Shown: one piece after another, positions 43,101 through 55,100 of the stretch
Position numbering within the stretch: position 1 is the first letter of the stretch
Layout: each line of letters begins with the position of its first letter
From: Campanula takesimana
Taxonomy: Eukaryota > Streptophyta > Magnoliopsida > Asterales > Campanulaceae
Assembly (NCBI GenBank): GCA_026119855.1
Contig: JAOWBW010000320.1
Coordinates: 1,054,001-1,118,000, forward strand
Length of the DNA: 64,000 nt
Direction: 5' to 3'
Translations under genes and position numbers: made by a program
Notes under the pieces: model-generated
Told to the model about the DNA's origin: nothing
The model's database searches: none
What the model saw: only the letters and a program-made list of their open reading frames with translations

Positions 43101-46100
43101 GCCAATCCATTAGTTCTTTTTATGAATCTTTGCTAGAATTCTCTGTTCTGTGCCAGAATTAGGGTTTTCACCGTAGCATCTTCACGAATTGTGTATGTGC
43201 CATAGCAATTCGAGAAGTAGGCAAAATTTAGCGATTATCTGTGTGAAATAATCATAGAAAGCGTTCTTGATCTTAGTCTCTTAAATTGAATCAATTAATC
43301 TTTAAATCTTTTCTGTGCCAGTCTAGGTTTAATTTTAATTAGGGTTTATAGTGAGTGTGCCACTGCTATAAACTAAACAGTAAGAAGAGACAGAGATTGA
43401 AAAACATCTCGTGATCAAGTGAATAGGATTAACAGAGAAAAAGAAGTACCGATGAAATTGAAATAGAGGACTGGGATAGTGATCAATCTGAAGTGCTTTT
43501 TAATTATTGTTTTAATCATATTTAATTTAATTTCCCGTCTTAGGAATTAATTACAATCAAACCCCCAATCTGGTCAAGTGACTAGTTCGTAAATAATCAC
43601 CGTTCTTCGTGGATCGACTCTGGCTTACCCTAATTACATTATTAGTGGCCGAGTTTAGGTCTAATTTAGTAGGCGTGCGACTAAGCCTACCAAATTTTGG
43701 CGCCGCTGCCGGGGAACGGTGTTTATTTGTTTACGTTCTTATTTTAATTCTTGTTCTTTTTCTTTTTATTTTATTTGTATTTATTTTTAGTTAGTTTAGT
43801 TATTTAGTTTCCTTTTTGTTTTTATTTATTTATTTCTGTTTTTAGTGTGGCACCTTTTATGGTCCACACCCGTTCTACTGACAATCTGCTTGGAATTCTT
43901 GAGTTAGATAACAAATGGCAGACCAGACATTGAGGCAAAGGACTGCCCCGAATTGGAATGAGCAACCACATGCCGTCCAATTACCCGCCTTACCTGCCGG
44001 AGTGACTTTTGAGTTGAAGCCGGGGCTGTTGAGCCAGTTAACACACTTCACTGGGATGCCTGGAGAGAATCCGAATCAGCATGTGTCCCAGTTTGTGCAG
44101 ATATGTCAAAGCATGAAGCCGGCTACACTTCCTTTAGAGCACTTATTACTCAGAGCATTTTCTTTCACTTTGAAAGATGATGCTAGTACATGGTATTACC
44201 ATCTGCCGCCTAACAGCATTACCACATGGCAGCAGATGAAGGAGGTGTTTCTTGATGAGTTTTTCCCACCGGATCAGATCAATGTCATGAAGCGGGATAT
44301 TAGCAACATGGAGCAGAAGGTAGATGAGACTCTATACGAGTATTATAATAGGTTCCATAAGTTGTGCAGGAGCTGCCCGTATCATGGATTCGATGATGAC
44401 CAGTTGATCGTGTACTTTTATGGGGGGTTGACAAGTCAGGATAAGCGGTTGGTTGATTCTTGCTGTGGGGGCAGTATTCTGAACAAGACAACTGAGGAGG
44501 CGAAAAATATTATTGATGAGTTGGCTAAGAGCACTCGGACACATGGCAGGAGGTCGAGTTTCAGACAGGTCAGTGCTGCGAATTCTAGTGGAGGTGTGAC
44601 AAATAAGCTTGAAATAGATGTTGAGGACCTTAAGGGGATGATGAGACAATTGTTGATGGGTCCACCACAGAGTCAGCAGTATCAGACTAATCAGTATAAT
44701 CAGTACAGACTACCATATGGGCAGCATCAGCAGTATCAGAGTACCCCTCCGAGACAGTCTACAGATGACATGATTCATTCCTTAGCACAATCGGTGAGCA
44801 TGATGAATAGCAATTTTCAGCAGTATCAACAAAAGACCGATGTGAGTATTGGTAATCTAGAGAGCCAGCTTGGGCAAATAGCTGATGCGGTTGGGGGACT
44901 AGAGGCTAGAGATGCAGAGAAGGTACATTCTAGAACAGAACCGAACCCTAAGCAGAGTGCATGTGCCATGACTTTGCGCAGCGGTAAGGAGATTGGGAAG
45001 GAAGTTGTACCGGAAGAGCCTGTGATTGAGGTTGAGGAGGTTGTGCCTACTGAGAAGACCCCGGAGGAGGAGAAGAAAGCTACACCAAAACCACCTGTTT
45101 TTGAGCCGGATGTTCCATTTCCTGAGGCTTTGAGAGAGCATCGCAAACCGGAGCCTGACAAGGCTATATATGACACTTTCAAGAGGCTTGAGGTAAACAT
45201 CCCATTTTTGGATCTTTTGCAGACTATCCCGAGATATGCTAAATTCTTGAAGGAGTTGTGTACATTGAAGAGGGATCAGAAGGCAAGGAGTCAGAAAAAG
45301 GTGAAGATGAAAGAGCATGTGTCTGCAATCTATCATAAGAAGATGCCCAAGAAGTGCAGTGATCCGGGTATGTTTGTGATTCCTGTGTCTTTGGGTGATG
45401 ATTCTGAGCACATGGCTATGCTTGACTTGGGTGCTTCAATCAATGTCATGCCTTATGCATTGTTTGAAAAGCTCACGTTGGGACCCTTACATGATACTAG
45501 GGTTGTTATTCAGTTAGCAGATAGATCTAATGCATACCCTAAAGGGAAAGTTGAGGATGTTTTGGTCCGGGTTGGTAAGTTCATTTTTCCCGCTGATTTT
45601 TATGTTTTGGAGATGGATACGGATCCTAAGGCTCCCATTCTGTTGGGGAGGCCATTTATGTCTACGGCTCATACTAAGTTAGATGTGTCGAATGGTTCAT
45701 TAACTATGGAGTTTGATGGGGATTTAATGGAGTTCAATATTTTTTACTACAAGAAAGACCCTAAGGATATCCGTGGTTTGTGTTTTATGGATGTAGTAGA
45801 GCCAAAGGTAGATGATGTGTCCAAGGTTTGTAGTGGGATTGATGATGTGAAGATTGGTTTGGAGATCCCGGCGGTAAAACATGGACCAAGAAAGGTGAAA
45901 AATCTTCCTGAGCACCGAAAACATACATTTGGAGGTGAGGAAGAATTGATGATGGCTAGTGGTTCGATGGAGAAACATGGAGGTTTGAGCACGATGAACA
46001 AAAAGACGAAGGGATTTATGCAGACAATTCGAGCTCAAACGGGATGGAATGTGCACTAATGAGGTACCACTTATTCTCCCACGTTTAAACTGTCCTTATT

Positions 46101-49100
46101 TTTATTCACTTGTACACACTGAGGACACTGATAGTTTAAGCGTGGGCGAAGGTTTCGTAGTGTATAGTATGCATTTTTATTTCTAGATTAGGAGTTTTTC
46201 GTTTAAAAAAAAAATAAAAAAAAGGTCTAGCTAAAGACGGGAAAGAAGGGCGGCTAACCGGGAGGCAACCCGGGATTTATTTGCTTATTTTATTTGTTAT
46301 TTGTGTACATTATGCTTTTAATTTTTATGTTCTTATTCATGTCTAGAATTGGTGCTACTAAAGGTATATTTTTATGTTTGATGGTGTGCAGGAAAAAATG
46401 GCTGGAGGGCACCTGAGCTAGACTTGGAAAAAAAAAAAGGGGGGGGGAGCAACAGGCATTGCACAACTCGTGCAGCACAGCACAACCTGTGCCCAATTCT
46501 ATCCTCAATTTGCTGCACCAGGAAGGGGGTTGTGCGCACACCTTGATTCAGCTTTGCACAACTTGTGCTCATGGGGGCGAGTTGTGCTCTTTTTAGAGTT
46601 AAATTGGCTGCACCAATTGAAGGGTTGTGCCCACAACTCCATATCAAACAACTCCATATCAAAAAAAAAAAAAAAACTCCCACTCCCAGTCGATTTCTCT
46701 CTCTCTCTCTCCCCATTACCCGTCTCCCTCTCTCTTCTTCTCTCCATTTCCATAGCCGCCCCATCTCTCCCCTAAACCACCACACAACCGCCACCCCCCT
46801 CTATTAAACCAACTCCCTCCTTCATCTTCTTCCTCCCTAACACCATCTACACTCTCAAATCCCCCATAATCACCATCTCTCTCAACCCGTATTCTCTCTC
46901 ATCCCTTCCCAACCCGTCGTCTCTCTCTCTCTACAACCGCCCCTATACTCCTCTTCCCCCACCACGAAAACCACCACCTACTCCATTAAAACTCCTTCCT
47001 CCCTCATCCCCTTCCTCCCCAAACACCTCTCCTCCCTCAAATCAACCGAAATCACCAGCCTCACCCTCATTCTCTCTCTAAACCCTAAACTCTCAATTCA
47101 TCAAATTGACTCAATTCACCCCATTCTTTCATCTTAAACCACCATCTCTACCCTCAATACGACCCCACTCACCAACATTGATCATCAAATCCGAGTTTCA
47201 AGCAAACTTCAAAAATCCTAGAAATTCAAATTTGGGGCTTTTTGACTCATCTCTCTCTTGGAGCAATTTTGGAGGGACAAGGATAGTTTTTGGGCACAAT
47301 AAGAGCATTGGAAGGTAATAATTCTCATCATCCTTTGAATTTTAATTTGTGGATTGTATGTGGTGGTTATTGTGGAATTGTTGAAGGGATATTGTCGTTG
47401 TGGTTTCGTTGATTGAGTGTGTGTGATTATTGTTGATTATTGTTGTTGTTGGTGAGTGATTGTGAGCAATGATAGTGGGTGAAATTGTTAATTGTTGTGG
47501 GTGATAATTTTTGGTTGTGAAGTATGGGAAGGAATAAGGTCGGAGCAAGTAGTGGTGAGGGTACACCCTTTTTCTTACGCTTTTACTGTCCTATATTTTT
47601 ACTGTTTCCCACACATTGAGGACACTGTGTAGTTTAAGCGTGGGGGAGGGTTTGTATTTGTATTATGAGGTATTGAATTGATTATATCTTATATTCACCG
47701 GAGTGTTGACATAAGGGAGGTTTGGAGTCTCGGGTTAGGATTGTCATTCATGATGTGGAGGCTCGGTTAGAGGTGATTAGGATAGAAACCCTCGTTCTTT
47801 CTTGGAGTAATAAGGGGGCGTTGGTGCTTTCACGAGGGAAGTTATGTCCGGAAACACTTTCTAGGCATCAACTTCTTATTTTTACGAGGGCAGTAGTAGT
47901 GTGAGACTAGCGTGGGGGAAACTTAGGACATGTTTAGTTCCCCCTAGCTTTTATGAGTGGGTCTTAGTCCGGATACGTTTTTATTGAATTATATGGAGTT
48001 GTAGCGGGCTAAGGCCATTGACTTTTACTTGTTTTGAGAGTTATAAGGGGACGGAGTTTCTTATACTCCGATATAGTTTGTTGACTTTTGACTGAGGAGG
48101 TTAGAGGAGACTAGGGATCATTTTCTCCCATGCTACGCTGATTAGACTGGTGCTTAGAGTGGGGTTAGGATATTACTCAGAGACGAGTAATGGTCTAAGC
48201 GTGGGGGAATTTGATGTGGCGGATTTTGTATATATTATTTCCCTTATTTTCTTATGTATTTTCATTCATTTTGATGTACTTAGACTAGTTTTGATGTATT
48301 TGGGGCATTATTTACCATTTGGGCTTTATTGTAATCCGGGGGTAGAATAGTCGTTTTTATTTATTATTTTTCCGGATGTAATTTTTTGGTGAGCTTCAAA
48401 GTCATGCTCGAGGATCAAGGCAAAGTCAAAGTCAAGGCAAAGTCGAAGTCAACCGAAGCGGAGGAGTATAGGATGAAGCTGCAATTTCTTGAAGTTGAAG
48501 TACTGTTTCGCATTGTTGAAAAGTCCAGGGTTTGCTGTGAAGAATTAAAAGACTGTAAGGACCAAACTGCAAATAACTAAAACTCCAGGGACTGTAATGC
48601 AAATTGTGAAAGTTGCCTCCGTAAATCCGTACGTGAAGCAGCAGTGGTCTTGTTGATGAATTGATTTTTTATTTTTTATTTTCTTTTTATTTACTATTCC
48701 TTTTCATTATCCTTTAGGGATTTTTTTAATTAGAAAATAGTGATTATTAGTGGGGGAATTAGATTAGATTAGGATTCATTCTCTTGGGACTTTTGAATAC
48801 TACGTACTCTTTTCTCTCTGGAGCTTTTTGTAACCCTTTCATGGAGAACTAACTCCATTGCTTTGGATTGAAAGCTTGAACCTACTTTAATTCAATTAAG
48901 GTAATTTTCTTATTCTCTTGTTTGATCTATTCATAATTTTGCTTGTTCCGATTTTAGGTTTATAATTAGGGTTTGTGGATTTGGCCAATCCATTAGTTCT
49001 TTTTATGAATCTTTGCTAGAATTCTCTGTTCTGTGCCAGAATTAAGGTTTTCACCGTAGCATCTTCACGAATTGTGTATGTGCCATAGCAATTCGGGAAG

Positions 49101-52100
49101 TAGGCAAAATTTAGCGATTATCTGTGTGAAATAATCATAGAAAGCGTTCTTGATCTTAGTCTCTTAAATTGAATCAATTAATCTTTAAATCTTTTCTGTG
49201 CCAGTCTAGGTTTAATTTTAATTAGGGTTTATAGTGAGTGTGCCACTGCTATAAACTAAACAGTAAGAAGAGACAGAGATTGAAAAACATCTCGTGAACA
49301 AGTGAATAGGATTAACGGAGAAAAAGAAGTACCGATGAAATTGAAATAGAGGACGGGGATAGTGATCAATCTGAAGTGCTTTTTAATTATTGTTTTAATC
49401 ATATTTAGTTTAATTTCCCGTCTTAGGAATTAATTACAATCAAATCAACCCCCAATCTAGTCAAGTGACTAGTTCGTAAATAATCACCGTTCTTCGTGGA
49501 TCGACCCTGGCTTACCCTAATTACATTATTAGTGGCCGAGTTTAGGTCTAATTTAGTAGGCGTGCGACTAAGCCTACCAGTAACCCATGGATAAGCGATT
49601 GTGACCCCTACATGAAACTATTCAAAGCCACAATCACACTCCTTCCATTCCAAAGCAATTACTACCAATACAGCACACAAGACAATAGGAATTGATATAT
49701 GCAATGGGGTGTTTTGCTCATAGAATTTTGAAAAGCTGACATCCAAATCCACATGCTATCCTTTCAGGTATTAGCAATGCAAGTATTTTATACGTCAAAG
49801 TGACAGGACGACAAGCATACACCTCTTACTATAATGTAGACAGGATAGCTAATACTTCCTCCGTCCCAAAATGATCTTCTTACTTTTTTTGCCATTACTA
49901 CGAATGAACTTTGAGCAATAATTATAGTTAATTATATTAATGAAAATTTTAAGCTTGTAATTGATACACCATCAGCAATACTATCAATAAGAGTTATAGA
50001 TTTCCATCAGGATAATTAAATCAGGAAAAAATTATTGCTCAAAGTTCATTCGTAATAACGACAAAAGAAGTGAGAAGATTATTTTGGGACGGAGGGAGTA
50101 AAGAGATGGTTGAATCCAACTTAAAAGCCCAAACTCTGCATCAGATGCTTATACTCTTAAAATAAACAAGATAGAACTCCAGAAAAAGAGGGTATTATTC
50201 AATGGAAGAGATATAGACCTCAGGGGCCATCCATCTGTATGTTCCAGTCTCTGCTGTCATTACATCCCCTTCATTTCGAAACCGAGCGATACCAAAATCT
50301 GCCACCTTCACAACCTGCACAGGAAATCAAACTAAGTTGCAAGAGGCTAATACTACTAGGTGCCAAAGAACACTGAAAAGGACAATTAAATACATGAGAT
50401 ACTTCAACCAAAAACGAACAAAAGAACTCAAGAGACATTAACATCATTGAAATTTTACCAGCTTATACATAAGATATAATTCCATTCCCAGTCACTCAAA
50501 CTACCCAAAACAGTAATTGGGCACTTTAATTAACTAAAATATTTTGAGAGTGAATGTACTACATAAAAGCTACTACTTGAGATTTCATGGACAGTAAAAA
50601 CCAATCAATGTTCATCCAGAGCAGCATAATTCGCTGCAATACGTTATCTCCTAAGAAGCCCGAAGGCCCCGAACTAAGACAGATCATCATTATTAGATAC
50701 ATAAAGGGCTTGTTATTTTTATTTTGGACTTCAACTGATTACTCGAGGACAACAAACGGGACATTGAGTCATTTGAATCTATCCCATTTTCAATGGCACT
50801 TGGATTAGAGCTGTTAAATTATGTGAAGCAGAGAGAAAATGTGAGCTTTTATAAACTCAGTTTTATCATGACAAAATCAGCCAAACAGATCAGGCTTGAG
50901 CGGCATCGAATATACCTTTCCATAGGAGAGGTCAGGGATTATCTCTCCACCAGCACTAGAAACAAAGCCCAAGTGTCCACTTTTTAATAGACAGCAATTA
51001 ATTAATGCTCCCTCTTTTAAATATTATAAGCGCGCGCGTGTGTGTGTGTGTTGATGAAATCAGTTTGTACACTCAAGTACAATGAATGAAATTCGAGTCG
51101 AACGAGTTGTCTGGTAGGTAAGAGAGGTTCCAAACAAGAATGGACAACGAATTTTAGCCGCATGTGGACTTCATTTACACGATTTTACAGTCTTTAACAG
51201 TGACTATGCTACCTAGAGCTGGAGATCAAGTTTGCTCTTGAATATTAATTCAAACCCCAACTTCAACTCATTTCAATGTGCTCAATGAAGAATATGATAT
51301 GTGGGCCTGGTTTGGCCTGGCCCAGCCCGGGAACTTACACATAGGACTGGGAGCTCTTATAACACTAGGTTGCCCATCCTATAAAAAAAAAAGAAAAAAC
51401 ACTCGGTTGCCCAATTTACTATTCAAAAATAAAAAGTACCAGCATGGTCGCACTGTATAGAACTCAAGCTAATAGTAACAGTAAACACTTCACTATATTG
51501 CTCCCTCCGTGCCTATATACAACAGCAACAAAACCTTCGTCCTAATATGATTTGGGGTCGGCTAACATGATTGTCATAATGGTCTTGTCACCCTGTGTCC
51601 CTAAACGAATGTCTAATTTTCATTTTAAGAGACAGAGAAGAAAGTTGGCTATTAAGAATTTCTAATAGCAATTATACATATAAAAATCTCATCCAATGAC
51701 ATCATGGGTTTAAGTAAATATTAGAACATGAGGGTTAACAATGGAGTGTTTAGTAACATCGCCAAAAAAAATCGGCATTCATTTAGGATTTTATTGTATT
51801 TTTTCGAGTAATGGACATTCATTTAGGGACATAGGGAGTAGATGATATGTCATATCCCCTTCAACAACGTTAGGTTCTTAATAGTTTTATTGAGTATATT
51901 CAATATCAATTAGCATCATCCTCGGAAATAAAGGTCAGATATGGTTAACCTAAGTGGTTTATGTAGATAGAACAAATGGAGCAATAGAAGTCACATGGTT
52001 CAGTTGACTATAATAACATGCCAAGTAAGATTTATTAACAAAAACTCACATTATGAGCATCGATAAGTAAATTTGCAGTCTTAAGATCCCTATGGATTAT

Positions 52101-55100
52101 ATTCCGTTGATGCAAGTACTCCATTCCTTTGGAGACATCTATTGCAAACTTCACCAACTGAGGAAGATCCAAGCCAGTACCATTCTTACGCAAATATTCA
52201 TAAAGGCTCCCACCAGCCATGTACTCTGAAAGAAGAACCAGTAAAAATGATGTATCCAGAGAATAGAAACAACTAGGTCAAACACATATAAATGCTTCAT
52301 GTCCACATTAAACTACTTACAAAAATGAAATAAACAAAGCTTGATAAATACATAATGCCTTAACCAACCAGAAGGGATGATAGAAATTTTTGATCCAATA
52401 ATACAACATAATTAAACACTCCCTCCGTCCCGAAATGATCTTCCGACTTTTTTTGTTGTCAAAACGAAAGTACTTTGAGCAATAAATTTAGATTAATTTT
52501 ATTAGATAAATTTAAGAATTAAATTAGATAAATTTTATTATCCTAATGAGGGTTTAGAACTTGTTATTGATACACCATTATAAACACTATCAATAACAAC
52601 TTTTAGATGTTCATTAGGATTATTGACTTAACCTTGATTTATTGCTCAAAGTACCTTCGTCTTGACAACAACAAAAAAGTAGGAAGATCATTTCAGGACG
52701 GAGGGAGTACACTAGTATAATATAACACACGAAATGTGGTTTTGGATCCTTGTACATCCCACTTTATTCTCCCAAGGTCATGAGCACATTTGAAGCTATA
52801 ATGTTGCAATTCCTATTGACATGAAAATGGAAAGCATTTCACAAGATCCCATATATCTGAGAGCTAATGTCAATCCGTTCATTCTCTACCCGTCAAGCCA
52901 GCCAGCAACCCAGAACCAACACATTATGTGACAATCAACAGCATAATTAACATTAAAATGAAAAGAAAGGGGAAATAATTAGCCCTCAAGTATAATCTCT
53001 ATAAGCAATTAAATTAAAAGAAGAAACAGTTTGTCAATGAAACTTTAACCGAATATCCACAAATTTGTTTGGCTAAATAGCTAAACTGGAACTAAATAAC
53101 AAAACACAAATCATATTTCAAAGTATCCATACCTGTTACAATGCAGGATGGAGGAGACTTTGCGCACGCACCAATAAATCGAACTACATTTTCATGTCGG
53201 ACCTCCCTGAACTCAATAAACACATATAGCAACAAAAAAAAAAAAAAAAAAAAAATCCTCCTTTTCAACAAGTAAATAATGAATATTATAGAGAACAACA
53301 CAAACGAGGAGCTGCCCATGTACAAATGGAGTATAGAAAACAAAACAACCAAAAAGACCTACAGTAAGACAAGCGCACAACCATATAAAGTTGCTAAGAA
53401 TTAAAATAAAGTTGCCAACAACCTCATATAAGTCATGTTCTTGGACATTTCAATTAGTCCCGAAACTCATATACTGGAAGGCATTTATGATAGCATTAAG
53501 CTTAATTAATACTGTAAACTTGACTCCTATAAATACAAGGTACATTTAAAAAAGGGTTAATGACAATTTAGGGCCTGAACTCCAGGGGGTGCGTCTAAAA
53601 GGGGCCTGGGTTTTTTTCCCGCTAGATCAGGGCTCAATATCTAAATTTTTCGCCAGTTAAGGGCTTTTTGACGGAAATCGTTAGAAAAGTCAGTTAAGTG
53701 TCATGTGCATTGCACGTGATCATCAAAATGGATGGATTTGTAATGATATTAGTTAGTAAGGGCTTTAGTGAAAATTTTAAAATTTGAAGGACTTCAAAAT
53801 GTATTTGATTTGGCCAACAAAAAAAATTTACAAATTGGAGGAGAAAGTCAATTGATTTTGACCCAAAAAAAAAACCCAACCCCTCTTCTCTCTGTTTCCC
53901 CTACTAGTTGCCGGCGACCTTCAATTGATTTCTCCGGCGACCTTCAACTCCCCACCTCCGTACAGATCTGGCCGGGATCATCCAGATCCAGCCTCCTCAC
54001 ACCACCAGAAACGTTATAATGACTCCACTCCATCTCTCTTCTTCTGGTGGCATCACTTCTCTCGAATTCTCGTCCTTTGGCGCTGCCGCTGCCGCTGCCA
54101 CAGCCACGCTCACCGGAACATTCATTTCAACTTTGGAAGGTGAAGCTGTAGATGAACTGCTCTTAGTAGAAACTAATGTGGACATACGCTTCTCCGCTGC
54201 AGCAGCCATCAATTCCCGCTGCAACCTCCGGTTCTTGACCTCCGGCGGCGACTCAGTCGTATCTCCGATGACGTTATCCCTGGGTGTGCTCCTCTTCCGC
54301 TCCGGTGACTCGTGCTGCATGCTCAACTTCAAAGCCATTTGAAAATCATCATCCTCTTGATCCGCCATTTAAATCCTCTCTACAACCAAGATCAGATCCT
54401 AAAAATGCAATCTTTCGCCCTAATTTCACAAGAATTAGGGCTCTTTATTAAAATTCACTCACTACAAAACAATTAAGCCACTGAATCAATTTACTCATTC
54501 ACTGCACTTACAACAGCCACAAAGCAGACAAACTTTCGTAGAATCAAAATCAGATATGAGGGATTTATAATTATCGAGATAATTTAGTGTTTCAATGTAC
54601 TACTCAAAATCTCATGATTTTATTAAATTTATTTATAATTTTCTTTATTTTAAATTTATTATTTAGAAAATAATTTAAATCCTTTTATATTTAATATAGC
54701 TATTAGATTAATTTGTTTAATAATTTTGATTTTTTTAATAAACTTATTTTATATATGATAATTACTTATTTTATTATATACTTGATTATTTAGAAAAAAG
54801 ATTATTTTTAAAAAAAAAAAAAAATATTTCATTTTTAAACCTTTTGAGTTTCAAAAATTTCACTAAAGCCCTTACTAACTAATATCATTGCAAATCCATC
54901 CATTTAGTCGATCACGTGCCATGCACATGGCACTTAAGACTTTTCTAACGATTTCCGTCAAAAAACCCTTAACTAGCGAAAATTTCACATTTGAAGCCCT
55001 GAACTAGCGGGGGAAAAAACCGAGGCCCCTTTTTGACTCACACCCCTGGAGTTCAGGCCCTAAATTGTCATTAACCCTTTAAAAAACGTGTTGCTTCATT

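Larger units (their letters stand above)
42330..49579 (+). mobile_element. Athila-like Gypsy element retaining only gag-protease (TR-GAG-like)
   Basis: A 7250-bp element in the intron between kinase exons 10 and 11, opposite in strand to the gene. LTRs begin TGATGTGGCGG and end AAGCCTACCA. The duplication GTAAC lies at 42325-42329 and 49580-49584. Primer site for tRNA-Asp, one intact gag-protease ORF, then 2.1 kb without RT, RNase H, integrase or an env ORF, and a polypurine tract. The LTRs differ at about 16 sites in 1.36 kb by eye. Mobilisation would need enzymes supplied in trans. Confidence 0.93.

Noticed and set aside
46372..46807. Several overlapping ORFs on both strands
   Set aside because: CT-rich low complexity and palindromic GCACAAC words. 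No conserved domain, and frames on both strands are equally open.
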